Part shown: positions 36,379-45,215 of the stretch, one piece after another | Layout: every line of letters begins with the position of its first letter | Position numbering within the stretch: the first letter of the stretch is position 1 | Origin: JBFWRK01 sp050248955 | GTDB taxonomy: Bacteria; Actinomycetota; Acidimicrobiia; Acidimicrobiales; Ilumatobacteraceae | Direction of reading: 5' to 3' | Length of the DNA: 64,000 nt | Assembly (NCBI GenBank): GCA_050248955.1 | Contig: JBFWRK010000015.1 | Span: 55,224 to 119,223 of the forward strand | The notes under the pieces: generated by a model | What the model was told of the DNA's origin: nothing | The model's database searches: none | The model's input: only the letters and a program-made list of their open reading frames with translations | Made by a program: the position numbers and the translations under genes

Positions 36379-37749
36379 GTGATCGAGCGGCCCGATGTCC
36401 TGATCGTCGGTGCCGGATCGGCCGGCGCGGTGCTGGCAGCGCGCCTGTCCGAGGACCCGCGGCGGACGGTGCTCCTCCTCGAAGCCGGTCCGGACACCAC
36501 GAGCAGCGAGACCCCCGAGGGACTCGTCGGTGCGAGCTTCTTCGATGCGCTTGCAGTGCCCGGTCGCACGTGGCCGACGCTCGTGGCGACGCGTGCGGCC
36601 GGCCAGGAGCCGCAGGTGTACCAGCGCGGAAGGGGCGTCGGCGGATCATCGGCCGTGAACGCGATGGTCGCCATCCCCGGCATCCCCGACGACTACGACC
36701 GGTGGGCGGAGCTCGGTGCGGGCGGCTGGGCGTGGGCCGATGTCGCACCATGGTTCGCGCGCACGTCACTCGTGCTCAATGCGGCCGCTCGCAGCGAGTG
36801 GGGGCCGGTGAGCGCGGCGCTGGCCACGGCGCTGCCGAGCTCGGTCGCCGGCGTCCCACTCACCCGCGACGCGCACGGTCGGCGCGTCTCCACGAACGAC
36901 GCCTACCTGGAGCCGGCGCGCGCCCGGCCGAACCTGACGATTCGAGGTGGCGCGCTCGTCGACCGGGTGCTCCTCGAGCGTCGCACGGCGCAGGGCGTCC
37001 GGCTCGTCGGGGGCGAGGAGATCGCCGCTGCCGAGGTCGTGGTCTGCGCGGGCGCGATCCATTCACCGGCCGTGCTCCTGCGGTCGGGCATCGACCGCAC
37101 GGGTGTCGGCCGCAACCTGAAGGACCACCCGGCGATACCGATTCCGCTCGCCTACCGCGGCGACGGACCCGATCCCCGTTCGTTGCCGATCTCGGTGATC
37201 GGACGTCGCTCGTCCGGGGATGCGCCCGCCGATCTGCAGCTGCTGCCGATCGACCACCTCGGCCCGGACGCACCCGGCCTCGGGATGCTGATGGTCGCGC
37301 TCATGCGGGTCCACTCGACCGGCAGCGTGCGCCTCGCCGCCGACGATCCGACGCTCGACCCGGTCGTCGAGTTCGGCCTGCTCGGCGACGAGCGCGACGA
37401 GCGACGACTGCGCCGTGGGGTGGCCGACGCGCTGGCCGCACTCGAGCACGTTGCCTTCCGCGACCTCGTCGAGCCGATCGTGCCCGATCTGGACGGCGAT
37501 GCGATTCGAGCGAACCTCGGCGACTACGTGCATGCCAGCGGGACGTGCCGCATGGGGAGCAGCGACGACGAGCTCGCGGTCGTCGACTCGTCGTGCCGGG
37601 TGATCGGTTACGAACGGCTCCTGGTGTGCGACGCCTCGGTGATGCCGGATCTCCCACGGGCCAACACCCACCTGACGACGGTCGTGATCGCCGAGCGCGT
37701 CGCCGCCGGTCACGACGCGTCGAGGAGCGCCCCGGACCGACGGGAGTAG
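36379..37749 (+). CDS. GMC-family FAD oxidoreductase
   Basis: The 456-residue flavoprotein of the glucose-methanol-choline family begins PDVLIVGAGSAGAVLAARLS, the FAD Rossmann motif. VGGSSAVNAMVAIPG and VVVCAGAIHSPAVLLRSGI are the two GMC signature regions. HASGTCRMG and ANTHLTTVVIAERVA carry the C-terminal active-site His and Asn. The protein is short for the family (often 500-560), which would limit its substrate lid. The GTG start is chosen because the motif begins a few residues later. No neighbouring gene indicates the alcohol oxidised. It is co-directional with the histidine phosphatase. Confidence 0.88.
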   Translation: MIERPDVLIVGAGSAGAVLAARLSEDPRRTVLLLEAGPDTTSSETPEGLVGASFFDALAVPGRTWPTLVATRAAGQEPQVYQRGRGVGGSSAVNAMVAIPGIPDDYDRWAELGAGGWAWADVAPWFARTSLVLNAAARSEWGPVSAALATALPSSVAGVPLTRDAHGRRVSTNDAYLEPARARPNLTIRGGALVDRVLLERRTAQGVRLVGGEEIAAAEVVVCAGAIHSPAVLLRSGIDRTGVGRNLKDHPAIPIPLAYRGDGPDPRSLPISVIGRRSSGDAPADLQLLPIDHLGPDAPGLGMLMVALMRVHSTGSVRLAADDPTLDPVVEFGLLGDERDERRLRRGVADALAALEHVAFRDLVEPIVPDLDGDAIRANLGDYVHASGTCRMGSSDDELAVVDSSCRVIGYERLLVCDASVMPDLPRANTHLTTVVIAERVAAGHDASRSAPDRRE

Positions 37750-38019
37750 CCGGTCAGTCCGCTCTCCCCCCCGGGTTCTCTGCTCGCCGACGACTCCCCA
37801 CGGGTTCTCCGCTCCCAGCCGGACATCCACCGACCTCGCCCGATCAGAGACCGGGGCTGGTGACGCGGATGAGCAGAGAAACGGTGTGGCTGGGGTCTCG
37901 TCGCCCGATGACGACGTCGCGCCCGCACACTCCTCATTTCGCCACAAAGGCGCACCAGCCTCCGCAAACCGCTCGACGGGCGCCACAGAGGCGGCGGGAG
38001 GGGTGCTAGTGAGTGGGGG
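37750..38019. repeat. Spacer with TCTCTGCTC-type short repeats
   Basis: This 270-base spacer has no gene that I can support. It contains GTTCTCTGCTCGCC near 37777, a diverged GTTCTCCGCTCCC near 37803 and the inverted core GATGAGCAGAGAAACGG near 37868. These are the same cores seen in the spacer upstream of obg. The MBL gene begins right after the spacer with no clear ribosome-binding site. Confidence 0.7.
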
Positions 38020-38964
38020 ATGGGAGACGCAGGGAACAGCTACGAGCTCGGTCTCCACGAGCTCGGTGACGGGTGCTTCGCCTATTTGCAACCCGACGGT
38101 GGATGGGGATGGAGCAACGCCGGGCTCGTCGTCGGTGACGGGTCGTCGTTGCTCGTCGACACCCTGTTCGACCTCCGCCTGACCGCAGCGATGCTCGAGT
38201 CGATGTCCGGTGCCACCCGGGCGGCGCCGATCGCCACCGTCGTGAACACCCACGCCAACGGCGACCACTGCTACGGCAACCAGCTCGTCGCCGGCGCGGA
38301 GATCGTCGCGTCGAGCGCAGCTGCTCACGAGATGACCGAGGTGCCACCGGCGATGCTCGCCGCGCTCAACCAGGCGCCCGGCGAGATCGGCGAGCTGTTC
38401 CGCAGCTTCTTCGGCGACTTCGAGTTCGACGGCATCGAGCTCACCTTGCCGACGCGCACGTTCGACGGACGACTCGAGCTCGAGGTCGGCGGACGTGTGA
38501 TCGAGCTGATCGAGGTCGGTCCGGCCCACACCGCCGGCGATTCGCTCGCCTACGTGCCGGACGCGAGGACGATCTACACGGGCGACATCCTGTTCGTCGG
38601 CGGTACGCCGATCGTCTGGGCCGGACCGCTGTCGAACTGGATCGCCGCCTGCGACCTGATCCTCGGGATGGACGTCGAGACCGTCGTGCCTGGTCACGGA
38701 CCGCTGACGGACAAGTCGGGTGTCACCGCGGTCCGGGACTACCTCGCCTACATCGAACGGGAGGCGATCCGACGCCACGACGCCGGCATGGACGCGTGGG
38801 AGGCAGCGCGCGACATCGCGCTGAACGGCTTCGGCGAGTGGAGCGAGTGGGGTCGCGTGTCGGTCAACGTCGAGACGGTCTACCGCAGCATCGATCCCGA
38901 CCACCGCAGTCCCGATGTCGTCGAGCAGTTCCGGAGGATGGCACAGCTCGAGCGGGGGCGGTGA
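38020..38964 (+). CDS. Metallo-beta-lactamase-fold hydrolase
   Basis: The 314-residue protein has the MBL fold. The metal motif reads THANGDHCYGN, where the usual HxHxDH has Asn in place of the second His. Further ligands appear in GPAHTAGDSL (His), YTGDILFVGG (Asp) and VVPGHGPLTD (His). The Asn could still coordinate a metal, so activity is plausible but its metal content may differ from the common di-zinc form. The tail after the fold (residues about 240-314) is helical. The stop overlaps the lycopene cyclase start (GTGA), so the two are translated together. The substrate is unknown. Confidence 0.87.
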   Translation: MGDAGNSYELGLHELGDGCFAYLQPDGGWGWSNAGLVVGDGSSLLVDTLFDLRLTAAMLESMSGATRAAPIATVVNTHANGDHCYGNQLVAGAEIVASSAAAHEMTEVPPAMLAALNQAPGEIGELFRSFFGDFEFDGIELTLPTRTFDGRLELEVGGRVIELIEVGPAHTAGDSLAYVPDARTIYTGDILFVGGTPIVWAGPLSNWIAACDLILGMDVETVVPGHGPLTDKSGVTAVRDYLAYIEREAIRRHDAGMDAWEAARDIALNGFGEWSEWGRVSVNVETVYRSIDPDHRSPDVVEQFRRMAQLERGR

Positions 38965-40184
38965 CCGTCTCCCGGCGCGCCGACGTCGCGATCATCGGCG
39001 CCGGACCAGCCGGGTTGGCGCTCGCCGCGGCATGCCTCGAACGGAACGTGGACGTGGTCGTCTGCGCGCCGACCACGGCGGCCGGGTGGACGGCGACATA
39101 CGGCTGCTGGGTCGACGAGATCGTCGCATTGGGACTGGAACGCCACCTCGGCCACCGATGGGACCGCGTCAGGGTCGTCGGCAACGCCGAGCACGAGCTC
39201 GGTCGTCCCTACGGGGTGCTCGACAACGAGTCGCTGCGCAATCATCTCGCCGGGACGATCGGCGAGGGACGGTTCGTCGACGACGCGGTGACGGCAGTGT
39301 CCGACGAAGGCGGCCACGGGCAGCTCACGTGTGCAGCGGGTGGCACGATCGTGGCCCGTCTCGTCGTCGATGCGAGCGGACACGAGCCGGTTGCGTTGCA
39401 GCGACGCGCGTTCGACGTGCAGAAGCGCCCGGTCCAGACGGCGTACGGCCTCGCCGTGACGTTCGACAACGCGCCGATCGCGGCCGGCACGTGCACCCTG
39501 ATGGACTGGTCGCCGGCGTCGCCGGATCCGGAGCACAGGCGCACGCCGACGTTCCTGTACGCGCTCGATCTCGGCGACGGCCGGTTCCTCGTCGAGGAGA
39601 CATCGCTCGCCGCGGCCCCGGCGATGCCCACCGACGAGCTGCGCAGCCGGCTCGTGGCCAGGCTCGAGCGGATGGGTGTTACGCCGAGTGGCGATCGCCA
39701 CGAGGAGCACGTCTGGATCCCGATGCGGGCCCCCCGACCGCTGCGCCGCCAGCTCTGCGTCGGCTTCGGTGCGGCCGCCGGCTACGTGCACCCCGCGACG
39801 GGCTACTCGGTCGTCACCTCGCTGCAGCGGGCGCAGCAGGTGGGCGAGGCGATCGCCGACGGGCTCGCCCGCCCGCTGCTCGGTCGAGCCCTCAGCAGCG
39901 CGGTCTGGGATGCGATCTGGCCGCGAGCCGACCGGCGGGCCCGGGCGCTGCACGACTACGGGCTCGGGGCGCTCTGCCGGTTCGACGCCGACCAGACGCG
40001 CGCCTTCTTCGACGCGTTCTTCTCGCTCCCGGTCGAGCGTTGGCGGACGTACCTGTCGGGCAGTGCCTCGTCGCGCGACCTCACGCTCATGATGGCGGCG
40101 CTGTTCGCGAAGGTGCCGATCCGGCTCCGCGGCCGGTTGTTCGCGGGCGATCCGCGGCTGCTCGCGCGGGCGCTCACCGGCTGA
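38961..40184 (+). CDS. Lycopene cyclase, plant/cyanobacterial CrtL type
   Basis: The 407-residue FAD-binding protein begins with the dinucleotide motif DVAIIGAGPAGLALAAACLE. YGCWVDEIVALGLERHLGHRW and LDLGDGRFLVEETSLAA closely match the signatures of the CrtL family (including FLEETSL), which forms beta rings on lycopene. RPYGVLDNESLRNHL and FGAAAGYVHPATGYSV also fit. Many actinobacteria use heterodimeric CrtYcYd or a different cyclase, so this type is notable. No other carotenoid genes lie within the window. It overlaps the MBL gene by GTGA, which hints at a shared role that cannot yet be named. The distinction between beta- and epsilon-cyclase is not possible by eye. Confidence 0.85.
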   Translation: MTVSRRADVAIIGAGPAGLALAAACLERNVDVVVCAPTTAAGWTATYGCWVDEIVALGLERHLGHRWDRVRVVGNAEHELGRPYGVLDNESLRNHLAGTIGEGRFVDDAVTAVSDEGGHGQLTCAAGGTIVARLVVDASGHEPVALQRRAFDVQKRPVQTAYGLAVTFDNAPIAAGTCTLMDWSPASPDPEHRRTPTFLYALDLGDGRFLVEETSLAAAPAMPTDELRSRLVARLERMGVTPSGDRHEEHVWIPMRAPRPLRRQLCVGFGAAAGYVHPATGYSVVTSLQRAQQVGEAIADGLARPLLGRALSSAVWDAIWPRADRRARALHDYGLGALCRFDADQTRAFFDAFFSLPVERWRTYLSGSASSRDLTLMMAALFAKVPIRLRGRLFAGDPRLLARALTG

Positions 40185-40199
40185 CGCGGCTTGGATCGC

Positions 40200-40892
40200 T
40201 CAGTCCCTCCAGGGCACCGCCTGGTGCTTGCCCTTCCGCACCGTGGGAGCGTCGCCATCGGCGGCCGCCCGGGATCGCGCCGAGCGGCGCACGGCGATCA
40301 CCCAGCCGGCGGCGACGCAGACCGCGAAGATCAGCCATTGCAGTGCGTACGACAGGTGCGACCCCTCGTCGTTGATGTCGGGCAGCGGCGTCGGCGTCAC
40401 CGAGGGGTCGTCGGCCGGCTCCGACGAGACGACCTGGACGAGCATCGTCCGGTCCGCCGTCGATGCGAGGACACCGAACGTGCTCGGCGCGCGGCGCACC
40501 CGGCCGACGATCCGCACGGAGCCGGTCGGCGTCGGTGGCGCGACCTCGGCGGTCGACACGACGGAGCCCCGCTCGACGAACAGCGTGCTGCCGTCCGCCA
40601 GCACGAGCCGCCCGATGACGCGGAACGAGCCCGCCGAGGGCTCGAGCTGTGCGGTGTCGTCGTACGTGCCGGTCACGACGACGTTCGTCCACTCGTCGCC
40701 GAGCGTCAGCGCGCTCGGATCGTCGAGCTCGACGGGCGGGGCGTCGACCCGGGCGGCGACGGCGGCGTTGAAGTCCCGCCGCTCGTCGAGCCGGCGCAAC
40801 TGCCAGAGCGAGAGGTTGACCATCGCCACGATCGCCGCCGCCACGACCACCGTGAAGATGATCCATCTCGGTCGGGCCAGGAACCGGTACAT
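40200..40892 (-). CDS. SURF1-family protein
   Basis: The 230-residue membrane protein has the SURF1 layout: an N-terminal transmembrane helix (WIIFTVVVAAAIVAMVNLSLW) followed by QLRRLDERRDFNAAVAARVD, a soluble middle domain, and a second helix near the C-terminus (YALQWLIFAVCVAAGWVIAV). NLSLWQLRRLDER matches the family's conserved start. SURF1 proteins help assemble cytochrome c oxidase, probably at the heme a site. No oxidase genes are adjacent. It is convergent with the lycopene cyclase, 15 bases apart. Its upstream region is a repeat array running back to the PhyH-like gene. Confidence 0.9.
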   Translation of the reverse strand: MYRFLARPRWIIFTVVVAAAIVAMVNLSLWQLRRLDERRDFNAAVAARVDAPPVELDDPSALTLGDEWTNVVVTGTYDDTAQLEPSAGSFRVIGRLVLADGSTLFVERGSVVSTAEVAPPTPTGSVRIVGRVRRAPSTFGVLASTADRTMLVQVVSSEPADDPSVTPTPLPDINDEGSHLSYALQWLIFAVCVAAGWVIAVRRSARSRAAADGDAPTVRKGKHQAVPWRD

Positions 40893-40939
40893 CGCGCCAC
40901 GACGGTACCGGGCACCGGCGCGGCGGCCACGGTCGCCAG

Positions 40940-41009
40940 CCAGATCTCGCTGCTCGGATCCTGCCGTCCAGATCTCGCTGCTCAGGTTCTGCCGCTCAGA
41001 TCCTGCCGC
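40940..41009. repeat. Degenerate tandem repeat between SURF1 and PhyH genes
   Basis: Two 28-base units (40940-40967 and 40968-40995) share CCAGATCTCGCTGCTC and end in TGCCG. Two shorter 14-base derivatives of the form TCAGATCCTGCCGC follow and run directly into the PhyH stop codon. The core resembles the AGATCTGC element of the palindromes at 48974-49090. No gene is present. It could act as a terminator-like or protein-binding array, but no U-tract follows. Confidence 0.75.
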
Positions 41010-41837
41010 TCAGACCGCGGCGGTGCCTCGATCCCGGTCCCAGACCATGCCGCCTCCCGTCGTGCCGCCGAGCAGCGCCTCGTCCGGGGTGCGACGGTCG
41101 ATGTGGCCGATCAGGCCGTGGTACGTGCCGAAGCCGCACAGCTCGCGCAAGCGCGGGCCGAACCGGCGAACGGTGTCGAGCGGGATGCCGAGCTGCTGGT
41201 TCTCCTGCTGACGGATCCATCCCGCGCAGTAGTTCATCGCAATGCCGAACCGTCGGGCGTCACTGCGGTTCGCGCCCCCGCCGTGCCACAGCGAGCCGTG
41301 CCAGACGAGCACGCTGCCCTTCGCCATCACGGCGGGGATCGACTCGTAGTGCGTTCCGTACTCGGGAGAGTGATCGGCGAGGTGCGAGCCGGGGATGATC
41401 CGCGTCGCCCCGTTGAGCTCGGTGAAGTCGGTCAGCGCCCACATCGAGTTGCAGACGGTCGGGACGTGGGGCTTGGCGAGCGGGATCACCTGGTCGTCGG
41501 CGTGGATCGGCTGGGCCGATTCGTCCGGTCCGATCGCGATCGACGAGAGCGAGCTGACGAGGCAGCCCGGACCGAGGACGCGATCGACGATCGGGAGCAC
41601 CTCGGGCCATGTCGGGATCTGCTCGTAGAGCGATCCGTGCGCGAGCAGGTTGTAGATCCGATGCGTCGCGAACCCCTCGAAGCGGTTCGCGCCGGGAGCG
41701 ATCGACAGCCTCGATTCGAGCCGTTCGAGGTCCGCGCGCAGCTCGTCGCAGAGTGGCTGGGGGATCGCGCCCTCGACGATCGTGTAGCCGTCCTGGCGGA
41801 TCCGTTCCATGTGCACGTCGAGGTCAGCGGGCTCCAC
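41010..41837 (-). CDS. Phytanoyl-CoA dioxygenase (PhyH)-family protein
   Basis: This is a 275-residue predicted Fe(II)/2-oxoglutarate oxygenase. The metal-binding His and Asp are in PIHADDQVIPL, and the distal His is in WHGSLWHGGGANRSD. An Arg in the following stretch (ARRFGIAMNYC) is positioned to bind 2-oxoglutarate. The family includes phytanoyl-CoA hydroxylase and halogenase- or hydroxylase-like enzymes, so the substrate cannot be told. The GTG at 41837 is used because it lies just before DLDVHMERIRQDGYTIVEG. The longer frame is non-homologous and overlaps the divergent gene. It is divergent from the DUF4262 gene, with 42 bases between. Confidence 0.88.
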   Translation of the reverse strand: MEPADLDVHMERIRQDGYTIVEGAIPQPLCDELRADLERLESRLSIAPGANRFEGFATHRIYNLLAHGSLYEQIPTWPEVLPIVDRVLGPGCLVSSLSSIAIGPDESAQPIHADDQVIPLAKPHVPTVCNSMWALTDFTELNGATRIIPGSHLADHSPEYGTHYESIPAVMAKGSVLVWHGSLWHGGGANRSDARRFGIAMNYCAGWIRQQENQQLGIPLDTVRRFGPRLRELCGFGTYHGLIGHIDRRTPDEALLGGTTGGGMVWDRDRGTAAV

Positions 41838-41879
41838 GGACGCCAGGCTACGTTCCCACGCGTGTGCCAGGCTGACGGA

Positions 41880-42380
41880 GTGACCACCCCCCACGGTCAG
41901 CCGCTTCCCGACTTCTCGATCCCGCACCAGGAGAAGATCGATTGGATGGTCGAGACCAACGGCTGGGCGATCGAGCCGGTGCCCGCCAGGACCGACGTCG
42001 ATCCTCCGGTCCCGGGTTACGCCTACACGATCTCGTTCCCGGAGACGTTCGGCTTCCCCGAGGTGCTCGTGTTCGGGCTCACACCGGTCGCTGCCCGGGG
42101 ACTGCTCGGGCTGGTCGCCGACTGCCTGCGCGGCGGCACCGAGATCCCGATCGACGTCGAGGTCGTCGGTTTGCTCGACAACGACCTGCGCTGCGTCTTC
42201 GCGACGGTCGATCTCGAAGAGTGGGGCGGGCTCGTCACCACCGCCACCGCATGGCGCCGCGGGCAGCCATTCGAGATGGTGCAACTGCTCTGGCCGGACC
42301 GCAACGGGTTCCTCCCCTACGAAGAGGGCTTCGACGCACGCGTGAGCCACGCCCAACCGGTGATCGCAGCGACGGAGTGA
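41880..42380 (+). CDS. DUF4262-family protein
   Basis: The 166-residue protein resembles the DUF4262 family, small proteins of unknown function with an N-terminal segment like GWAIEPVPARTDVDPPVPGY and then YTISFPETFGFPEVLVFG. No signal peptide or membrane segment is present. The GTG start lies 42 bases from the divergent PhyH-like gene, and the stop is 4 bases before the ATG of the acyltransferase-type gene with an intervening GGAG, so the two are probably co-translated. No biochemical function can be assigned. Confidence 0.8.
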   Translation: MTTPHGQPLPDFSIPHQEKIDWMVETNGWAIEPVPARTDVDPPVPGYAYTISFPETFGFPEVLVFGLTPVAARGLLGLVADCLRGGTEIPIDVEVVGLLDNDLRCVFATVDLEEWGGLVTTATAWRRGQPFEMVQLLWPDRNGFLPYEEGFDARVSHAQPVIAATE

Positions 42381-42384
42381 CGAC

Positions 42385-44943
42385 ATGAAGGGCCCCTGGG
42401 AGAGCGACGTGGTGCTGGCGGACGGTACGACCGTCCACATCCGCCCGATCCTGCCGAGCGACAAGGACGCGCTGATCGCGTTCCACGTGCGCCAGGGTCG
42501 GGAGAGCCTCTACTACCGGTACTTCTCGGCGCGATCCGGGTTGTCGGAGAAGGAGGCGGAGCGGTTCACGAACGTCGACATGGTGAATCGCGCCGGGCTC
42601 GTGGTCGAGGACGGCGAGCAGATGATCGCGTGGGGGAGCTTCGACCGCTGGCCGGGCCGCGACGATGCCGACGTTGCGTTCTTCACCGACGACTCGCACC
42701 ACGGCCGAGGCATTGCGACGCTGCTCCTCGAGCACCTCGCGGCGCTCGCCACCGCCGTCGGCATCACCCGGTTCACGGCCGAGGTCCTCGGCGACAACCG
42801 GGCGATGCTCTCGGTCTTCACGAAGGCGGGCTGGCCGGTGCGCCGCGCCTTCGAGAGCGGCGTCGTCGACCTCTCGTGGGACCTGCAGGAGACGCCGGCG
42901 TTCCTCGACACGCTCGAGCGGCGGGAGCAGATCGGCGACAGCCGTGCCGTCGCCCGGCTGCTGAACCCACGCGCGGTCGCCGTGATCGGCGCGTCGGATC
43001 GGGCCGGGTCTGTCGGCTGGGCGGTGCTCCGGAACCTGATCCGGGGCGCGTTCCCCGGTGCGGTGTACGCGGTGAACCCGAACCGCGAGGTGGTCGCCGG
43101 GCTCGTGAGCCACGAGTCGATCGACGCCATCGACGACGACGTGTCGCTCGCGGTCGTCGCCGTGCCCGTCGAGTCGCTGTGGGACGTCATCGCTGCCTGC
43201 GGCCGCAAGCGGGTGCGGGGCGCGATCGTGCTCACGTCCGTCCCCGACGACTACCCGACGGCCGAGCTCGTCTCGATGGCCCGGCGTTACGGCGTGCGGA
43301 TCATCGGACCGGGGAGCATGGGCGTCTTCACGACCGCAGAAGAAGCACCGCTGCTCGCCCACATCGCGCCGGGTGCGCTGCGCGCCGGGCCGGTGGGCGT
43401 GTCGATGCAGTCGGGATCGCTCGGCGCCTCGTTCCTCGAGCTCGCCAGGCGGCTCGGGCTGGGCGTGTCCTCCTTCGTGTCGCTCGGCGACAAGGCGGAC
43501 ATCTCGGGCAACGACCTGCTCCAGTTCTGGGACGAGGACGCCCGCACGCGGGTGATCGCGATGTACACGGAGAGCTTCGGCAACCCGCGCAAGTTCGCCC
43601 GCATCGCCCGCCGGGTCGCACGGCGCAGGCCGATCGTCGCCGTGCGGGCCGGTGACGGGACGATCGGTTCGGACACCGATGCGATCTACCAGCAGGCTGG
43701 TGTCATCAGGGTCCCGTCGGTCCGGCAGCTGCTCGACACCGTGCGGGTCCTGGCGTCGCAGCCCGTGCCGAAGGGGAACCGCGTCGCGATCGTGACGAAC
43801 AGCAGGAGCCCTGCGGTGCTCGCCGCGAGCGCGCTGTCGGCCGACGGCTTGGAGCCCGTGCCGGTGCGCGACGGCGGGATGTGGATGGAGCTGCCGTGGG
43901 ACGTGGCACCGGACGAGTTCGCCGCGGCCGTGGGTCAGCGCCTCTCCGACCCGGAGGTCGACGCGGTCCTCGCGATCCATGCACCGCCGGTCGCCGACTC
44001 CGTCGACGCGCCGGCCGCGGCGCTCGACGCGGTCTCGCGCTCGATCCCGACCACGCCGCTGATCGTCGTGCTGCTCGGCCGCGACGACGGCCCGCTCATC
44101 GAGGGGTCCGGCGTGCCCGCGTTTGCCTTCCCCGAGCAGGCGATCGCCGTGCTCGGCCGGGCAGCTCGGTACGCGGCGTGGCGGGACGGCGCGGCGACGG
44201 ACGAGATCCGCCCACTCGACGGGATCGACACGGCCCGCGCGAGTGCGGTGATCGGTCACGCACTCGCGCAGCGGCCCGCTGGTGGGCGCCTGCCGATGTC
44301 GGCGATGCACGAGCTGCTCGGCAGCTACGGCGTCGAGTTCGCACCGGCGACAGGCGTCACGACGCCGGAGGCCGCTCGGATCGCGGCGGACGAGCTCGGG
44401 TACCCGGTCGTGCTGAAGTCCGCCGATCGGATACCGAACCGTCGTGGCGTTGCCGGCGGCGTCGCGCTGGACCTGGCGGACGGCGCGGCGGTGGTCACGA
44501 GCTGGGCGGCGATCGAGGAGGCGCGCGGGCGGCCGATCGTCGAGGCGATGGTGCAGAAGATGGTGACGGGCGGCGTCGAGGTGCGAGTGGAGCTGCACAC
44601 CGACGCCGCGCTCGGTCCTGTCGTCACGGTCGGGCTCGGCGGGATCTTCGCCGACGCGATCGGCGACCGCGTGAGCAGGCTCCCACCGCTCACCCCTGCC
44701 GCGGCGTCGGACATGATGGTGGAAGCGCGTGTCGGTGTCGCGTTGGCGAACGATCCGGCAGCCACGGCGAGAGTCGTCGAGCTGCTCGAGCGCGTCAGCC
44801 GGATGATCGACGAGCACCCGGAGATCGACGTGCTCGACCTGAACCCGGTGCTCGCCGCGTCCGAGGCGTGCTGCGTCGTCGACGCGACCGTCCACGTGGC
44901 GCCACCACCGGAGGTCGTGCTCCCACTCCGCCGCCTCGGCTGA
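42385..44943 (+). CDS. GNAT acetyltransferase fused to NDP-forming acyl-CoA synthetase (Pat-like)
   Basis: The 852-residue fusion begins with a GNAT domain (residues about 1-165; HHGRGIATLLLEHL is the acetyl-CoA loop). An NDP-forming acyl-CoA synthetase CoA-binding domain follows (ARLLNPRAVAVIGASDRAGS onward), then a middle ligase domain and an ATP-grasp-like C-terminus (GYPVVLKSADRIPNRRGVAGG). The arrangement is that of Pat-type protein lysine acetyltransferases, here with the GNAT domain N-terminal, the opposite of the Salmonella PatZ order. These enzymes acetylate acetyl-CoA synthetase and other proteins. The phosphohistidine loop of true synthetases is not evident, so it may be an acetyltransferase rather than a ligase. 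It follows the DUF4262 gene by 4 bases. Confidence 0.88.
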   Translation: MKGPWESDVVLADGTTVHIRPILPSDKDALIAFHVRQGRESLYYRYFSARSGLSEKEAERFTNVDMVNRAGLVVEDGEQMIAWGSFDRWPGRDDADVAFFTDDSHHGRGIATLLLEHLAALATAVGITRFTAEVLGDNRAMLSVFTKAGWPVRRAFESGVVDLSWDLQETPAFLDTLERREQIGDSRAVARLLNPRAVAVIGASDRAGSVGWAVLRNLIRGAFPGAVYAVNPNREVVAGLVSHESIDAIDDDVSLAVVAVPVESLWDVIAACGRKRVRGAIVLTSVPDDYPTAELVSMARRYGVRIIGPGSMGVFTTAEEAPLLAHIAPGALRAGPVGVSMQSGSLGASFLELARRLGLGVSSFVSLGDKADISGNDLLQFWDEDARTRVIAMYTESFGNPRKFARIARRVARRRPIVAVRAGDGTIGSDTDAIYQQAGVIRVPSVRQLLDTVRVLASQPVPKGNRVAIVTNSRSPAVLAASALSADGLEPVPVRDGGMWMELPWDVAPDEFAAAVGQRLSDPEVDAVLAIHAPPVADSVDAPAAALDAVSRSIPTTPLIVVLLGRDDGPLIEGSGVPAFAFPEQAIAVLGRAARYAAWRDGAATDEIRPLDGIDTARASAVIGHALAQRPAGGRLPMSAMHELLGSYGVEFAPATGVTTPEAARIAADELGYPVVLKSADRIPNRRGVAGGVALDLADGAAVVTSWAAIEEARGRPIVEAMVQKMVTGGVEVRVELHTDAALGPVVTVGLGGIFADAIGDRVSRLPPLTPAAASDMMVEARVGVALANDPAATARVVELLERVSRMIDEHPEIDVLDLNPVLAASEACCVVDATVHVAPPPEVVLPLRRLG

Positions 44944-44957
44944 CGGGCGGCGACGGT

Positions 44958-45215
44958 TCAGCGGGGGAGCGTGCGCAGCTCGTTCAGGTCGCGGGCGAGC
45001 TCGTCGAGCGCGTCCTGGTCGCTGTGGGCGAGCGCTCGCCTGCGGTCGTCCGGCAGCCCGGCCGCGTCGAGGAGCTCCTCCCAGGTCGCATCGGGCCGGT
45101 CGAGCACCTTCCGGAGCGCCGTCGTCAGCGCACCGACCGGATCGTCGTCGAACCGGCCGAGGAGCGCCTCGACGTCACGCTTGCGCAGCACGCCAGCGCC
45201 CTGCCGTGGCGTCAC
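44958..45215 (-). CDS. Small helical protein of unknown function
   Basis: The protein has 85 residues. The GTG at 45215 overlaps the stop of the upstream dehydrogenase as GTGA, so it is probably co-translated. The sequence is charged and alpha-helical in character (VEALLGRFDDDPVGALTTAL, then DDRRRALAHSDQDALDEL), with no Cys or membrane segment. It could be a small accessory or regulatory protein of the dehydrogenase. I do not recognise a family, and the assignment rests mainly on the tight coupling and the open frame. Confidence 0.6.
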   Translation of the reverse strand: MTPRQGAGVLRKRDVEALLGRFDDDPVGALTTALRKVLDRPDATWEELLDAAGLPDDRRRALAHSDQDALDELARDLNELRTLPR

